Below, in pieces: positions 33,669-47,521 of a DNA stretch of 64,000 bases. Position numbers and translations under genes: made by a program. Numbering within the stretch: the stretch's first letter is position 1; each line of letters opens with the position of its first letter. The notes under the pieces are model-generated. The model was not told where the DNA came from. It did not search any database and saw only the letters and a program-made list of their open reading frames with translations. The DNA is from Penicillus capitatus. Taxonomy: Eukaryota; Chlorophyta. Location: contig OZ287706.1 of the NCBI GenBank assembly GCA_965649825.1, positions 868,001 through 932,000 on the forward strand. Direction: 5' to 3'.

Positions 33669-35037
33669 ACGCCATGCCTGTTTGATGATCCGCGCAGCAT
33701 AGCTTTTTTTCACTTTTGCGAATCAGATTCTGTGTGTTAATGGTTCATGGTCGTAGGTTTTCGGTATATCGTCAGAAATTCAACGAGAATGCGCAGTTCA
33801 TGGCTCAAAGTGGGAAGGTTGGGATACATGCGTTTCCCTGTGCAGATTTAAGGTGGAAGTCTGTCGATGTTGTGACTCTTTTGGCCCCAGGTCGCTTTTA
33901 CACGATACGCGTTCTTCGAGAGCGCTTTTTTGGAAGTTCAAACGTCGACGGATGCAAATAAAGGCTGTACCAATTGTCGGAGGACATCTTGTCTTCTATT
34001 GACATGATGAACAGACCAATTGTCGCGAACCAAATCGACTCTCGATCGATGGTGTCGATCGTCACATAGCATTATTGCATTTATTGAGTGTTATCAAGCA
34101 CTTCACGTTCGTATGCATTACAGAATGGAAGAAGCGAAAGTTCGCGCCAGATACGAAAATCCATCTCTTCTAACGTCGCAATCGATCGATCGATACAAGT
34201 AGTCAAATTGAAGGTCGACATCAACGAGTTTGGCAGCTGTCTCCGATGGAAAACGATCGATGCAACAAATTTGTTCTACAGATACTTAGCGAGAGCATGT
34301 TTCTTCAAAAGAAGAGATCTCGAAAAGATCTCTCTCGTTTCCTTGGTATTCTCCTTCGGCATATCGAAGACGAAGCTTCGAAAAGTCATGTCAAAGAAGT
34401 CGGAACGTTTAAAAAGAAGAAAGCTACAAGAATTAAACATTTGTGCGATCAACACCCATTCGATCAATTCCGGCGATAGGCATTTTACTGGGAGAGACTT
34501 TCGGTGTGAGATGTCAAGATAAGCAATCGTTTCCTCAAATGAGGTGTTAACTAGATCGATCGAGATGCATGCTGGATCGGCGGCGATCCAGTGCACAAGA
34601 AAGTAGTCTGATCGATCGCAGTTTCGTTTCGCGATCGGCAAAGTCTATTTCGGGACATACGATTGCCGGAGAACGGCACAATCCAGGTAAACACCGCAAC
34701 TTTTGAAAGAATCTGAGGCTGATTGTAAGATCCGATCGTACTGCATCGGTCATACTGATAGCCCGATCGCATCGCATCGATTAGTCCAGCTGGTGTGTGA
34801 TCGATTGGCTCTCACTGGCGAATCGATCTTTGATGTTTCTCGCCATCGATGGTACGACGATCGCCGACGGTGCATTCATGGAAACAGAATGTGCGATAAA
34901 TCGAAATCAATCGATCGATCTGTTTCGACCGATCGACGACAATCGCACACGCGTTGTCGATGTTTCACGTCAGTGTGGTTATCTATCGAGCTATTTGACG
35001 TGTCCATCGACCGATCGGCGGTCGATGATACTGAATA
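33669..35037. other. GATC/CGAT-rich stretch without a recognised gene
   Basis: Words such as ATCGATCG, GATCGATC and CCGATCGAC recur many times, especially 34,170-35,040. Open frames (34,641-34,276 minus, 121 codons; 33,716-33,961 plus) have no recognisable domain. Confidence 0.5.
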
Positions 35038-35560
35038 ATGCATGAGAGCACGAAATGTAAATCTCCCTTCGGATGCGGCAGATCGAGGAACAAAACTCCA
35101 AACAAGGCATGGAATATGCAACGGACAGATCCATCGTTGTCGAAGATTCCACCGAAGACGAGTAAGTCTACATGACAGATGGGGGGGTACTTTGAACCTC
35201 GACTCCATCTGCGCCGACGTGCGATCGACGATGACGTAACTCATTTCTTCTTCGATGATTCGATGCGTGAATTCGACAAACGTCGAAACGCATCGCCGAC
35301 AGGACAAAGTCGCTTCACGATCGCCAATGCCTTCTTGCCTAGCAAGGCTGTCCTCCCGTCTCCCGACGGGTATCCAACGCCAGAGTGGCCGACCGACGTT
35401 CAGCCAAGTAAGAAGACACTCGCTATCGTTCCAACTCCCGGATTCCTCAGGCAAGAGCGGAAGGACGTCGCTGGGAAGGTCCTTCTTACGCCGGTTCTCT
35501 TACGGCCTTCACTGGTTGTGCTGCTCTTCTTCTACTGACAAGAGGTGTCCATTCTGCTGA
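35038..35560 (+). CDS. Small unknown protein, three exons
   Basis: Exon 1 35038-35161 begins MHESTKCKSPFGCGRSRN and ends at GTAAGT; the next acceptor that keeps frame is at 35302, giving exon 2 with FTIANAFLPSKAVLPSPDG; a third exon ends in HWLCCSSSTDKRCPFC. The first intron would be 141 nt, longer than the norm, and the third join rests on one GTAAGA...CAG intron. Basic and Cys-rich ends, no family recognised. Confidence 0.3.
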
Positions 35561-35797
35561 ACTGCCTCCGACCTTTCCACCCACTCCAGTGCTCCTTTCT
35601 CCCGACGACTGAAGGAGACTCGACGCTGGGTTCTGTCGGCAGAGACAGACAACAAAGCTATCTCGCACGCTGCCGCGGACGATGGCAAACCTCGGTGGTT
35701 TCTTCGGCAGGGAAGGCGGCGCCTCGGACAAGACGACCTCGCGCAAGGGATGGTCTGTCTCGCAAGGTCAGCCCGATCTGACCATCCTTGCTCTCTG

Positions 35798-36331
35798 ATG
35801 GTGATGATGTCAACAGAGGGCGATCCGCGTCGTTTTTCGAAGTCAGGATATGACATCACTCCACTGACCGAAGAAGAACGCGCCGAATGGATCGCCAAAC
35901 TCACCGATTTCCAACGGTACTCTTCTGCCCGACACTGCATCACCGCGACGCATCGCGTGGGTAGATACGTCGCCGTGGATCAGGGCACCGAACGCAGCTT
36001 CACGGGGACGACCGTCAACGGCTACCCGCACGACAACAAAGCAGCAGGCACCTACGTCAGCGCCATTGGCGAGCTGCCTGTCTTCTCGTCCGAGGCCAAG
36101 TTCGACTCGGGAACCGGATGGCCGAGTTTCACCGCGCCCATCGATCCGGAGCACGTGATCGAAGTGACAGACTCGAGCATCCCCTTCATGTCTCGCGTCG
36201 AGATCGTCGACGCTCGGGGCGGTGCCCATCTGGGGCACGTCTTCGACGACGGACCGGCCCCGACAGGCAAGCGTTACTGCATGAACGCCGCCGCCTTGAA
36301 GTTCATTCCGGCCGAGGACAGCAATTCGTGA
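35798..36331 (+). CDS. Methionine-R-sulfoxide reductase B, zinc-less form
   Basis: One 48-nt intron (35920-35967) restores FQRYVAVDQGTERSFTG. MsrB landmarks: FSSEAKFDSGTGWPSF, GAHLGHVFDDGP and the catalytic cysteine in RYCMNAAALKF. MsrB reduces methionine-R-sulfoxide in proteins using thioredoxin. The two CxxC pairs that bind zinc in many MsrBs are absent: the first site reads YVSAIGELPVF and the second EIVDARGGAHLG. A start at 35798 (MVMMSTEGD) is assumed; an upstream exon with a targeting peptide could be missed. Confidence 0.88.
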   Translation: MVMMSTEGDPRRFSKSGYDITPLTEEERAEWIAKLTDFQRYSSARHCITATHRVGRYVAVDQGTERSFTGTTVNGYPHDNKAAGTYVSAIGELPVFSSEAKFDSGTGWPSFTAPIDPEHVIEVTDSSIPFMSRVEIVDARGGAHLGHVFDDGPAPTGKRYCMNAAALKFIPAEDSNS

Positions 36332-36378
36332 TGTGACGTTTGACTCCCTGTAGCTTTTTGCTCACTGCCCGCTTTTGA

Positions 36379-38053
<1,675 letters not shown>

Positions 38054-38217
38054 ACCCGCTACGCATGTATGTCGTACTTTCTCCGTCCGTCGAGAACGTG
38101 TTTAAATGACAAGCGTTAGGAGAACGGTCTCGCGAGGGCGACGTGTCGTACGATAGATTTCTGCGGCGGCTTGTCTCCGGAGCTCGACTCAGCGAACGCC
38201 GACTCGCGTCAAGCGCC

Positions 38218-38941
<724 letters not shown>

Positions 38942-39020
38942 AACGTTAATCGATGTACGCGCACCTGTCGCATCGGATGCCATTTAGTGAGTGCCCTTCC
39001 GTCCGCCGCCTGACGATCGG

Positions 39021-40590
39021 ATGCGTCGATCGTTCGCGTGTCGCGCCGAGTCGCAGATCTCGAACTGGCGACAGAAGGCTCGTCCCATAAGGCCGGGAGC
39101 GCCGTACCCTGCCAAAGACTACTGCAGCCAATGCGGACTGTGCGACACGTACTACGTCGCGAAAGTGAAGGACGCCTGCGCCTTCCTCGGCAGAGGCACG
39201 TGCCGAATCGACGACGCCTCGTCTAGGCGAGACGGCTGTAGGGATGTCTCGAGTGGACGATCTCGAAGTCGTCGTGCACGGCCGGCAGCGGTCGGTGTTC
39301 CGAGCTGTGTGATCTGATGGGACGTTTGTGTGACGTACAGCGACGTCCAGGACGAAGATGAGCTGCGCTTCGGCGTGCACCGACAGATTCTCTACGCCAA
39401 GAACCGGCCGCCGGTGGATGGAGCCCAGTGGACAGGGATTGTGACGCAGGTGGCGCTCGAAATGCTGCGCAGCAAGACGGTCGAGGCCGTCGTCTGCGTC
39501 CAGAGCGACGAAAACGACCGCTTCACACCTCGGCCCGTCGTCGCCTTCACGGAAGACGACATCCTCAAGGCCAGAGGCGTCAAACCGACGCTCTCGCCGA
39601 ATCTGAACGTCCTGGCGACGGTGGAGGCGCTCAATGTCAAGCGCCTTCTCTTCGTCGGCGTCGGATGCCAAGTGCGTCTCTCTCGCGAGACGCATCGCGC
39701 GCGACTCGATGCCGTCCTATAGGTGCAGGCGCTGCGTTCGGTGGAGCGCGAGCTGGGTTTGGAGAAGCTGTATGTGATTGGGACCAATTGCGTCGACAAC
39801 GGAAAGCGCAAAGGTCTTCAGAAGTTCCTGGACACGGCGTCGGCGTCGCCAGATACCGCGCTGCACTACGAGTTCATGCAGGTGCGCCTCGACTCCCCTC
39901 GCCTTCTCTCCCCTGCAGCGAGCGAACAGGATTACCGCGTCCACATCAAGCACACCGACGGGCACTTCGAATACGTCCCCTTCTTCTCGCTGCCAGCGAA
40001 CGAGCTCACCGACGTCATCGCCCCGTCGTGCTACAGCTGCTTCGACTACACCAACGGGCTGGCCGATCTCGTCGTCGGCTACATGGCCGTTCCCTATCAA
40101 GTGCGCCGCCTCTCCGCCTCTCCGCCGACACACGACCCCCCCCTCGCAGGACTGCAACATGACAGAGCATCCGCAGTACGTCACGGTGCGCAACGATCGC
40201 GGCCAGGAGATGCTGGATCTGGTCCGCCGTCGTCTGGAGATAACGGAGACGACGACTTCCGGCAATCGCTCCGCCTCGGTGATGCAGACGCTCGAGTCAG
40301 GAGAGAAAAGCGTGCGCGGGGAGTTCCGTGATCCCCTGCCGTCGTGGATCGGGACGCTGTTGTCGCGGATCCTGTCGTGGCTCGGACCGAAAGGAATGGA
40401 ATTTGCGCGTTACTCCATCGATTACCACTATCTCCGAAACTTCCTCTACATCCACCGTCACTGGAAAGAAGAAAGAGTGGAGCAACACGTTCCCAAATAC
40501 GTCAGATCAATTGTTTCGGAATACGAGCCGAAGATCTCAAAAATGGTGAAGGACGCGCACTCGGGACGGAACGAGTGCGCGGATACATAG
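39021..40590 (+). CDS. HCAR: 7-hydroxymethyl-chlorophyll a reductase (HCAR), FrhB family
   Basis: Six exons: 39021-39195, 39242-39290, 39341-39671, 39723-39881, 39930-40100, 40150-40590; about 441 aa. HCAR-specific blocks: AKDYCSQCGLCDTYYVAKVK with Fe-S cysteines, DGAQWTGIVTQVALEML, GVKPTLSPNLNVLATVEAL, GVGCQVQALRSVE, VIGTNCVDNGKRKGLQKFL, PSCYSCFDYTNGLADLVVGY, and GPKGMEFARYSIDYHY. HCAR reduces 7-hydroxymethyl chlorophyll a to chlorophyll a in plastids using ferredoxin; related red-lineage enzymes reduce the 8-vinyl group of divinyl chlorophyllide. The chosen ATG gives only about 20 residues before the domain, so a plastid leader is probably encoded by an exon I could not place. Intron 1 (39196) starts GCACGT. 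Confidence 0.93.
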
Positions 40591-40719
40591 ACATCAAATA
40601 GCGCCAACCTGGTGGGCTGTACAGACAGGAGGAAACTGGATCTTCTTTCTGTCAATCTTCTCATGCGTTTTGCAAAAAGGGGACGCTGAACAGCTACAAG
40701 AAAAGACAGATACAATCTC

Positions 40720-41614
40720 TCAGATGTTATCCAGCCACTTCGGCCGATCCCCATAGTGTCCGTGTCTCTGAACAGATCGGAGCATTCCGGCCGTCTGCGA
40801 ACGGGAACGAATGGACTCGGCCTGGACACCACAGCCATGATGCGGACGGAATGCGCGGGAGAGAACGGACGCCGACCTCGAGGATGGCGATGAACTCGTC
40901 GAAGTCGAGGGAGTTGTGGATGTCCATCGAATCGAACATCGTCGCAACGGTGTCGCCGCTCACCTCGTCTCCGATCGCCTTCATCAGAGAGCGGAATTCC
41001 TCCACGTTGATCCGCCCGTCTCCGTTCGCGTCTTTCATGGCGAACAGCTTCTTGCAGAACTGCAACGACATCGCATCGCACGTGCGCATCTCTGACGCAT
41101 GCCGCACCCGACGCGTTTTGGTTTCATCCGAGAATTCACGCGCGGGAACGATGGATGACTTTCTGCGCGATGTGGTTCCGGGCGAAGAACTCTTCTTGGC
41201 CTTTGCGTTCTTCTCGGCCAGGATCGTCTGAACCATCTCTTCGGCGCCGCCGGCGGACTCGACCTTCACAGCACGACCATAAGATCCACCGTCGCAAGCG
41301 GTCCGCGACGACTTGTTGGACGAAGTTCTCCCAACGCTGGAAATCTGCACACGCCTTGCCCTTCGTGCTTCCGTCTGGCGATTCTAAATCGCACTGCTGC
41401 TCGGCGGTCAACGCTTCGCTGGTCAGATAGTTGTGAGCAGTCCAGCAGTCTATCGCTTCGTCACTCCCCTGAGGGAATCTCTCGCAGTACCCTGGAAGCC
41501 CAGCGCACATAGACGTCCTTCCGTCCGACGTCGCAGAGATAACGTACGTCCGATGCGTCGCAGAGCGGCGCCGGCAAGAGTTTCGGACGCGGCGTCGTGG
41601 CGGTTGTCTTTCAT
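40720..41614 (-). CDS. EF-hand calcium-binding protein
   Basis: Start MKDNRHDAASETLAGAAL; introns of 56, 49 and 55 nt give one protein ending HYGDRPKWLDNI. Two EF-hands lie together near the C-terminus. The first (DANGDGRINVEEF) has a complete loop; the second (DSMDIHNSLDFDEF) is weaker but has D and E at the ends. The N-terminal half (YCERFPQGSDEAIDC, TSEALTAEQQCDLE) and the basic Ser/Lys linker have no known domain. Could be a regulatory subunit or ciliary EF-hand protein; neither can be shown. The 3' end faces HCAR 129 bp away. Confidence 0.7.
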
Positions 41615-41911
41615 TGAGGCTTGGACTTTGACAACGCACCTCGTCCTTGCCTAGACGCGACACGCCGTGACGGAAGGGACCCGTCGAGCGACGCGGCGGA
41701 CCGACTTTTATGCGCAGAGGGCGAACACGTTGGACGACGGCATGCGGTCGACAGCTACATCCGTAGGTGCCGTTATCCCTGGTCAAACGACGCGTGAGGT
41801 TTTTCATACTTGAGCGCGCTTTTCAAAATTCGAGGGTGCAAAAACGTAACGTTCGCGAAAAGTTGGAATGACATCACCCAGCCAGCCATCCACGTCATCT
41901 GCATCGCGATC

Positions 41912-43368
41912 ATGACGTCGAATCGCCGAAGCAGCGACGCAGCGCGCGATTCGCAGAGGATCCGTTTCTGCACGACCCTGACATCGACCGTCATTCAGCG
42001 CGCCATGAAGAAGCGCGGATGGAAGGAAGTGGACGAACATGGCGACTGGAGCATCTACTGGTTCGACGTCCGGCGAGACGCCCCGAGGACGTTCCATCGA
42101 TGGCACGTGGCTGTCCAGGGCAGATGTGCATTCCTTGACGCAGGAGGCGGGATTCGAGTTCGGTCGCCTGCGCGAAGGCCAACGCGTCAACCACTTCCCG
42201 CGTCACGTCGAACTGACACGCAAGTGCGCTGCGCAGACACAGCCGAACGCACGCGCGATGTCGAGGACAGAGATCTGATCGTGAAGAACTTGAAGCGCTC
42301 GAAGCGATTGCTCGAGAAGGACGGACGGGGCGACGAACTGGGGTTCTTCCCCAAGACCTTCACGCTGCCGCAAGACTACGGTCCTTTCACGGACGAGTTT
42401 CGCAAGACGGGCGGGGTGTGGATCATGAAGCCGTGCGGACGGGCCCAAGGCAAAGGGATCTTTCTGCTGGACAAGCTCAGTCAGGCAAAGCCTGCCGTCT
42501 GCCGGTCGCTTGCGACCGAGACGGGGCGTCTAGGTCGTGAGATGGCGCAAAGAGGTGTCGGAGAAGGAGCATCTCGAGACGTATCGCGACGTGTACGTGG
42601 TGTCGAAGTACATCGAAGATCCCTATCTCGTCGACGGACGCAAGTTCGATATACGTCTCTACGTCCTCGTGCTCTCCTTCACCCCTCTGCGTGTCTATCT
42701 CCACCGCGGCGGATTCTGCCGATTCAGTCTGGCGCAGTACAGCCGGTCGAAGGTCGGCGAGGATCTCGATCGGGTCGCGAGGAATCGTTGCCTGTTGACA
42801 GGACTGCCTCAAGGAGACGTCGATGCATCTGACCAATGTGGCCGTGCAGAAGCGCCAAGGAGGGTGCAGTGTGTCGGAGGAACTCAAATGGCCGCTCCGC
42901 CACCTGCGCCTCTACCTGATGACGCAGGTCGGGCAGGAGCGCACGGATGCCGTCTTTGAGGAGATACAGCAGATTGTCATTCAGTCGCTCTTGGCCGTGC
43001 AGAGTGTGGTCACACAGGACAAGCACTGTTTCGAGATCTACGGCTACGACGTCCTGCTCGATCGGCGGCTGAAGCCGTGGCTGATCGAGGTGAATGCGTC
43101 GCCGAGCCTGCAGACGGACTCCGTCGATGACTTCAAGCTGAAGTCGAACATGGTGCACGACGCGTTGACGCTCGTGGATATGGAGAACAGATTTCAGGGA
43201 CGCCTACCTGTGACGTGCGGCGGGTGTGACGCCTCTGCTATTACCCTGCCTGCACGGCGCTCGCGTACACGGAGTAGGTTTGATGCCATCTACGATCACG
43301 GACGATCGATCCAGGCGCATCCATCGACCGCGTCGTGCCTCGGATGTTACATTCCGGAGTCGAGCTGA
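41912..43368 (+). CDS. Tubulin tyrosine ligase-like protein, TTLL9 type (polyglutamylase family)
   Basis: ATG at 41912 begins MTSNRRSSDAARD. TTLL blocks follow: IRFCTTLTSTVIQRAMKKRG, GDWSIYWFD, QRVNHFPRHVELTRKD, NLKRSKRLL, WIMKPCGRAQGKGIFLL, YVVSKYIEDPYLVDGRKFDI, LYVLVLSFTPLRVYLHRGG, MHLTNVAVQK, and CFEIYGYDVLLDRRLKPWLI with the ATP-site EVNASPSL. Introns placed: 76 nt (uncertain), 47 nt, a 49-nt GC-AG intron (GCAAAG) inside KLSQ/VVRWR, 50 nt, and one near the C-terminus. TTLL1/9 enzymes add glutamate chains to axonemal tubulin. The order NHFxxHxELxRKD and KPxGxxQGKGIF fits TTLL9 best, by memory of the family. Confidence 0.88.
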
Positions 43369-44259
43369 CGGTCGTTTGAGCGGATCGGTCAATTCTGCTG
43401 GAAGTGCAGAGCTATCGCGAGTGCACGGATGGGCGCAGAAATAACTTTGGGAAAGAGGACGACGAACGTCTCTTCTGGGCCATCGAGAACGGCAGACGAT
43501 GAACGAAAGACGCGAGTTGGTGTATCTTCTGCAGCCTACGGTCGTTGGATTCTTTTGGTGCAAGAACGAACACACTCTGTTGACATGTTGCGGATCGTCC
43601 TCTCGCTAAATGACTTACTTCTTTGCGATCTCAACGTTTCCCTGTAAGTACAGATCCTCCTCCAGGCGCGGATCTTTTAATCCCTTCCCTCCGGGACAGC
43701 GCCCCTTCTAGCTCTAGGGTCGAGTATCATGAACAGCAAAGGTATCACCCACCACAGGCATTTAACAATCAGCGTTGACAATTCTGATGGGATGGAGGGG
43801 CGCACCGGAGCACTCACTGCCTTACCACCGTTCCTCGGCGCACGTTCACTGCTCGAGGAATAGTACTCTATCTACTTCTCTCCATCCCTTGGTAAGAGAT
43901 CCGTCAGATCGACATCGCTTCATAGACAGCTTGCAGTGCCGGGTGACTCCTCTGTCGGGTCCTTCGCTGACATCGACTGTCTGGCGGCGCACTGACACAG
44001 ACAGCGAGACTCGCGCGAACAGCTGAAAAGAAGCAGGTCGCGCTCCTCATCGAAGGCGCCAAACCACTGTTACCAATGAACGATCTTTCTTAAACACAGA
44101 GAGTCTCACAGCAGAGTTTCTTCACAAAAAGGGGCTCCTGCCTTAGGGCATCGCTTCAGTGCAACAACAAGAGTGCGGTTTCAGTGTCTCCATCTTGGGC
44201 GTTGCTCTGCGGACACAGGCGACTGACTGCATAAGATACCCCCATCACTACGGCTATAC
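43369..44259. other. Stretch without a recognised gene
   Basis: Only short open frames, none with a domain; includes the downstream side of the H3 gene. No histone-type stem-loop was recognised after the H3 stop codon. Confidence 0.4.
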
Positions 44260-44670
44260 TTAGCTCGCATCTCCGCGGATGCGTCTTGCGAGTTTCAGGT
44301 CCTTTGGCATGACGGTGACGCGTTTCGCATGGATGGCACACAAATTCGAATCCTCGAACAGGCCGACGAGGAAAGCTTCTGCCGCTTCTTGCAAAGCCAT
44401 AACGGCACTGGCTTGATAACGAAGGTCGGACTTGAAGTCTTGCGCGATCTCACGGACAATCCTCTGGAACGGCGCTCTCCGGATGAGCAGTTCTGTGGAC
44501 TTCTGGTATCGGCGAATCTCTCTCAGCGCCACCGTTCCTGGGCGGAAGCGGTGCGGCTTCTTGACGCCGCCTTTCACGGGGGCAGACTTGCGAGCGGCCT
44601 TCATCGCCAGCTGCTTGCGCGGCGCCTTGCCGCCAGTCGACTTGCGAGCCGTCTGCTTTGTGCGCACCAT
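44260..44670 (-). CDS. H3: Histone H3, divergent form
   Basis: Intronless, 136 codons before the stop including Met. The N-terminal tail [20 protein letters not shown] is essentially canonical, except V at residue 1 of the mature protein (the usual alanine). The rest departs from the common eukaryotic form at many sites: QLAMKAAR (T22M), SAPVKGG (A31V, T32K), HRFRPG, IRRAPF in place of [39 protein letters not shown], and C-terminus GDAS in place of GERA. K4, K9, S10, K27, S28 and K36 are kept. With the near-canonical H4 it forms a divergent pair, the standard arrangement for core histones. Confidence 0.95.
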   Translation of the reverse strand: MVRTKQTARKSTGGKAPRKQLAMKAARKSAPVKGGVKKPHRFRPGTVALREIRRYQKSTELLIRRAPFQRIVREIAQDFKSDLRYQASAVMALQEAAEAFLVGLFEDSNLCAIHAKRVTVMPKDLKLARRIRGDAS

Positions 44671-45369
<699 letters not shown>

Positions 45370-45699
45370 GCCTCGATGCTGCAGCGAACGGGTTCGGTCT
45401 GCTGTACCTTCTATTTACCTCTCTGCGAGGAACGCGTTTTGACTCAACAAACAGCAACGGGGTTTTCGAGTGAACGACCTTTGTATGGAACTAACCGATT
45501 TAACAAGGGCTTGACGATGAAGCGATGGATGCTCGGGCTCTCCCTGCATCTGCCTACCGTGCCGCGAACGATGTTTCTCACACTCTCTCACTCGGGGGGA
45601 TCGCAAAGCCATGGAGATGGGTGGGCTTGGTGGAAGTCCGGTGTTGGTGCGTTCGGATGGGAGCGTACGACAGTGCGGTCGTGAAGGCGACGACGAAAG

Positions 45700-46247
45700 A
45701 TGGACGAGACGGCATCTCGCGCCGCACGACTCGAGGCGTTGAAACAGGCGAAGCGGCTCCTCGAGGACGAGCGAAGGGAAGACGGCGACAAGCCCGTCCT
45801 GCGCTTTCGCAACTACGAGCTGCGCGACGAGACGATCGAACACGTCAAAGTAACAGACCACCTGACGTCTCCTCTCCCCTCCATCGTTGACAAGCTTCCC
45901 CGCAGCTTCCCCAGGCGCGGCCGACTCCCCTCGACGAACCGACCGTCGATTCCCCTCACACAGCAGCAGGCCCATTAGCGGTGAGCATGGGCGATGTGAC
46001 GTCTCCCTCATACAGAGCAGACAATGGATGGCAGGAAGACGTGCTGGACGTGGCTCCCAAGAAGCTCAACTTCGATTTAAAGCGTGACGTCGAACAGCAG
46101 CTGCATTTATTGGAAAAACGGACACAGCGTGCACTCATACAGCTACAACAAGAAGAAGAACGGAGGAGGCTTGAAGAGGACGGGGGCATTGCCGATTCGG
46201 AAGGCGGCCACTCCGACGGCGATCGCAGCTCAGAAAACTCTCCGTGA
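45700..46247 (+). CDS. CCDC12 / Cwf18-type spliceosome-associated protein
   Basis: Three exons: 45700-45849, 45906-45980, 46035-46247; 145 aa. Coiled N-terminus (MDETASRAARLEALKQAK), the LRFRNYELRDETIEHVK motif, and VLDVAPKKLNFDLKRDVEQQ followed by LEKRTQRALIQL. This is the Cwf18/CCDC12 signature (RNYxP..., APKKPxWDLKRD). Cwf18 is a component of activated spliceosomes, linked to the Prp19 complex. The stop codon is only 22 bp from the stop of UBLCP1 on the other strand. Confidence 0.9.
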
Positions 46248-46269
46248 CAGAGAGGCCGCCGGGATCCCC

Positions 46270-47469
46270 TTATTCTGCTGTTGGATTCTGATTGCCTTCG
46301 TGGGCTCTCCTGAGATACTTCTCCCACTTCCGGTGCTTAATGTGCGCCAGCGATTCCAACGGACCGATCAATCTGAAGTAGTCCGCCAAGTACAGGAGCT
46401 CCTTGTCTGTTGCGCGGTTTCGATGCGCTCGACGGTAGGGACGAATCGTCAGACCATTCTGGCGGTTCATCACGAAATTGCGTCTGCGTCCAACAGAGCC
46501 GCCGTGAACGCGATCCCATTCCACAGGCGGACAGATGCACGTACTTTAGGTCGTCGAGCATGACGGTGTTGCTCGGATCGTAGTGCTCCGGGAACTTCCT
46601 CCAGATGAACTCGAGCGGCTTGCAGTCGAACACGCCGTACTTCTCCGTCTGGACCGTCACCATCGCCGCGTGATCCAGCATGCAGACCAGGTGATAGTTC
46701 GTGTGGTTCAGGACGCCCAACTCCTACAGCACCGCCGGCCCTCTGGAGTGTCCGTGTACAGGGAGACGGTGTACTCGCATCTTCATCTCCACCCACTTCA
46801 TCGACGTGGCGCTCCAAACCATCAGATCGAAGTGTTCGTAGCAGGCGGCGAGGAAGAAGTGGAGATAGGGTCGCGCGAGCTCCTCAACCCTCTCGGCCGT
46901 GGAGCCCAAATCGAAGATCGTGTAGTCGATGTCGATGACGAGCAGCTTCTTCCCAGGTCTCGGCGGATTGAGAATCCGAACCTGCACCGTATCCAGTCGC
47001 TTCTGGAGCTTCTCTTGCACTACGAGGCGCTCCGCGAGAGATGTCCGGGAGGAAAGGGGAATCGACCTTCGGGTCGCTCGTGGACGCTGATCGAGAGCTC
47101 GTCGTTGGCGTCGATGTCGAAGTCGTCCTTCACCTCGGGTGCCGCTTCGGCGAGCTTCACTGTCTGGTCAATCACAGCATCCGGAGTCCTGTCGCGTCAT
47201 CTCTCTGAAATTTCTATCGTGTGAGAGAGCAGTGGACGGTACCCAAGCATCATGATTTTTTGCCCGGGTTTCAGCAGAAGCTCCGAAACCAGTGTGGCGT
47301 CATTCGTAGGTTTACCCGAAGTGGTCTTGAGTCCAATGTACTTCTGCCTGCCGACTTCGACGTTCGCTCTCTCTTTCATGTGCGTCTTGACCGCGGTCAT
47401 CGTCTCGTTGGGCTCCACGCTGACATGGTACTCGTTGCCATTCCAACGCACCGTTAACACGACAGCCAT
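46270..47469 (-). CDS. UBLCP1: Ubiquitin-like domain CTD phosphatase (UBLCP1, proteasome phosphatase)
   Basis: Five exons joined across introns of 54, 47, 51 and about 61 nt. N-terminal ubiquitin-like domain (VVLTVRWNGNEYHVSVEPNE ... PGQKIMMLG), linker, then an FCP1-type HAD phosphatase: LNPPRPGKKLLVIDIDYTIF with the DxDxT motif, ELARPYLHFFLAACYEHFDL, VWSATSMKWVEMKM, LDHAAMVTVQT, LDDLKRNFVMNRQNGLTIRP. UBLCP1 dephosphorylates the nuclear 26S proteasome through its Ubl domain. The divergent gene starts 52 bp upstream. Confidence 0.94.
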
Positions 47470-47521
47470 GGTGGTAATGTCGACCGAAATGCACAAACAC
47501 ACGTGACGACGCGACGACGGC

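Noticed and set aside
34876-35454. 192-codon minus-strand open frame
   Set aside because: Overlaps a better-supported spliced plus-strand gene, has no domain, and its composition comes from CGAT-rich DNA.
43369-44259. Histone 3' stem-loop after H3
   Set aside because: No matching stem-loop seen downstream of either histone stop codon.
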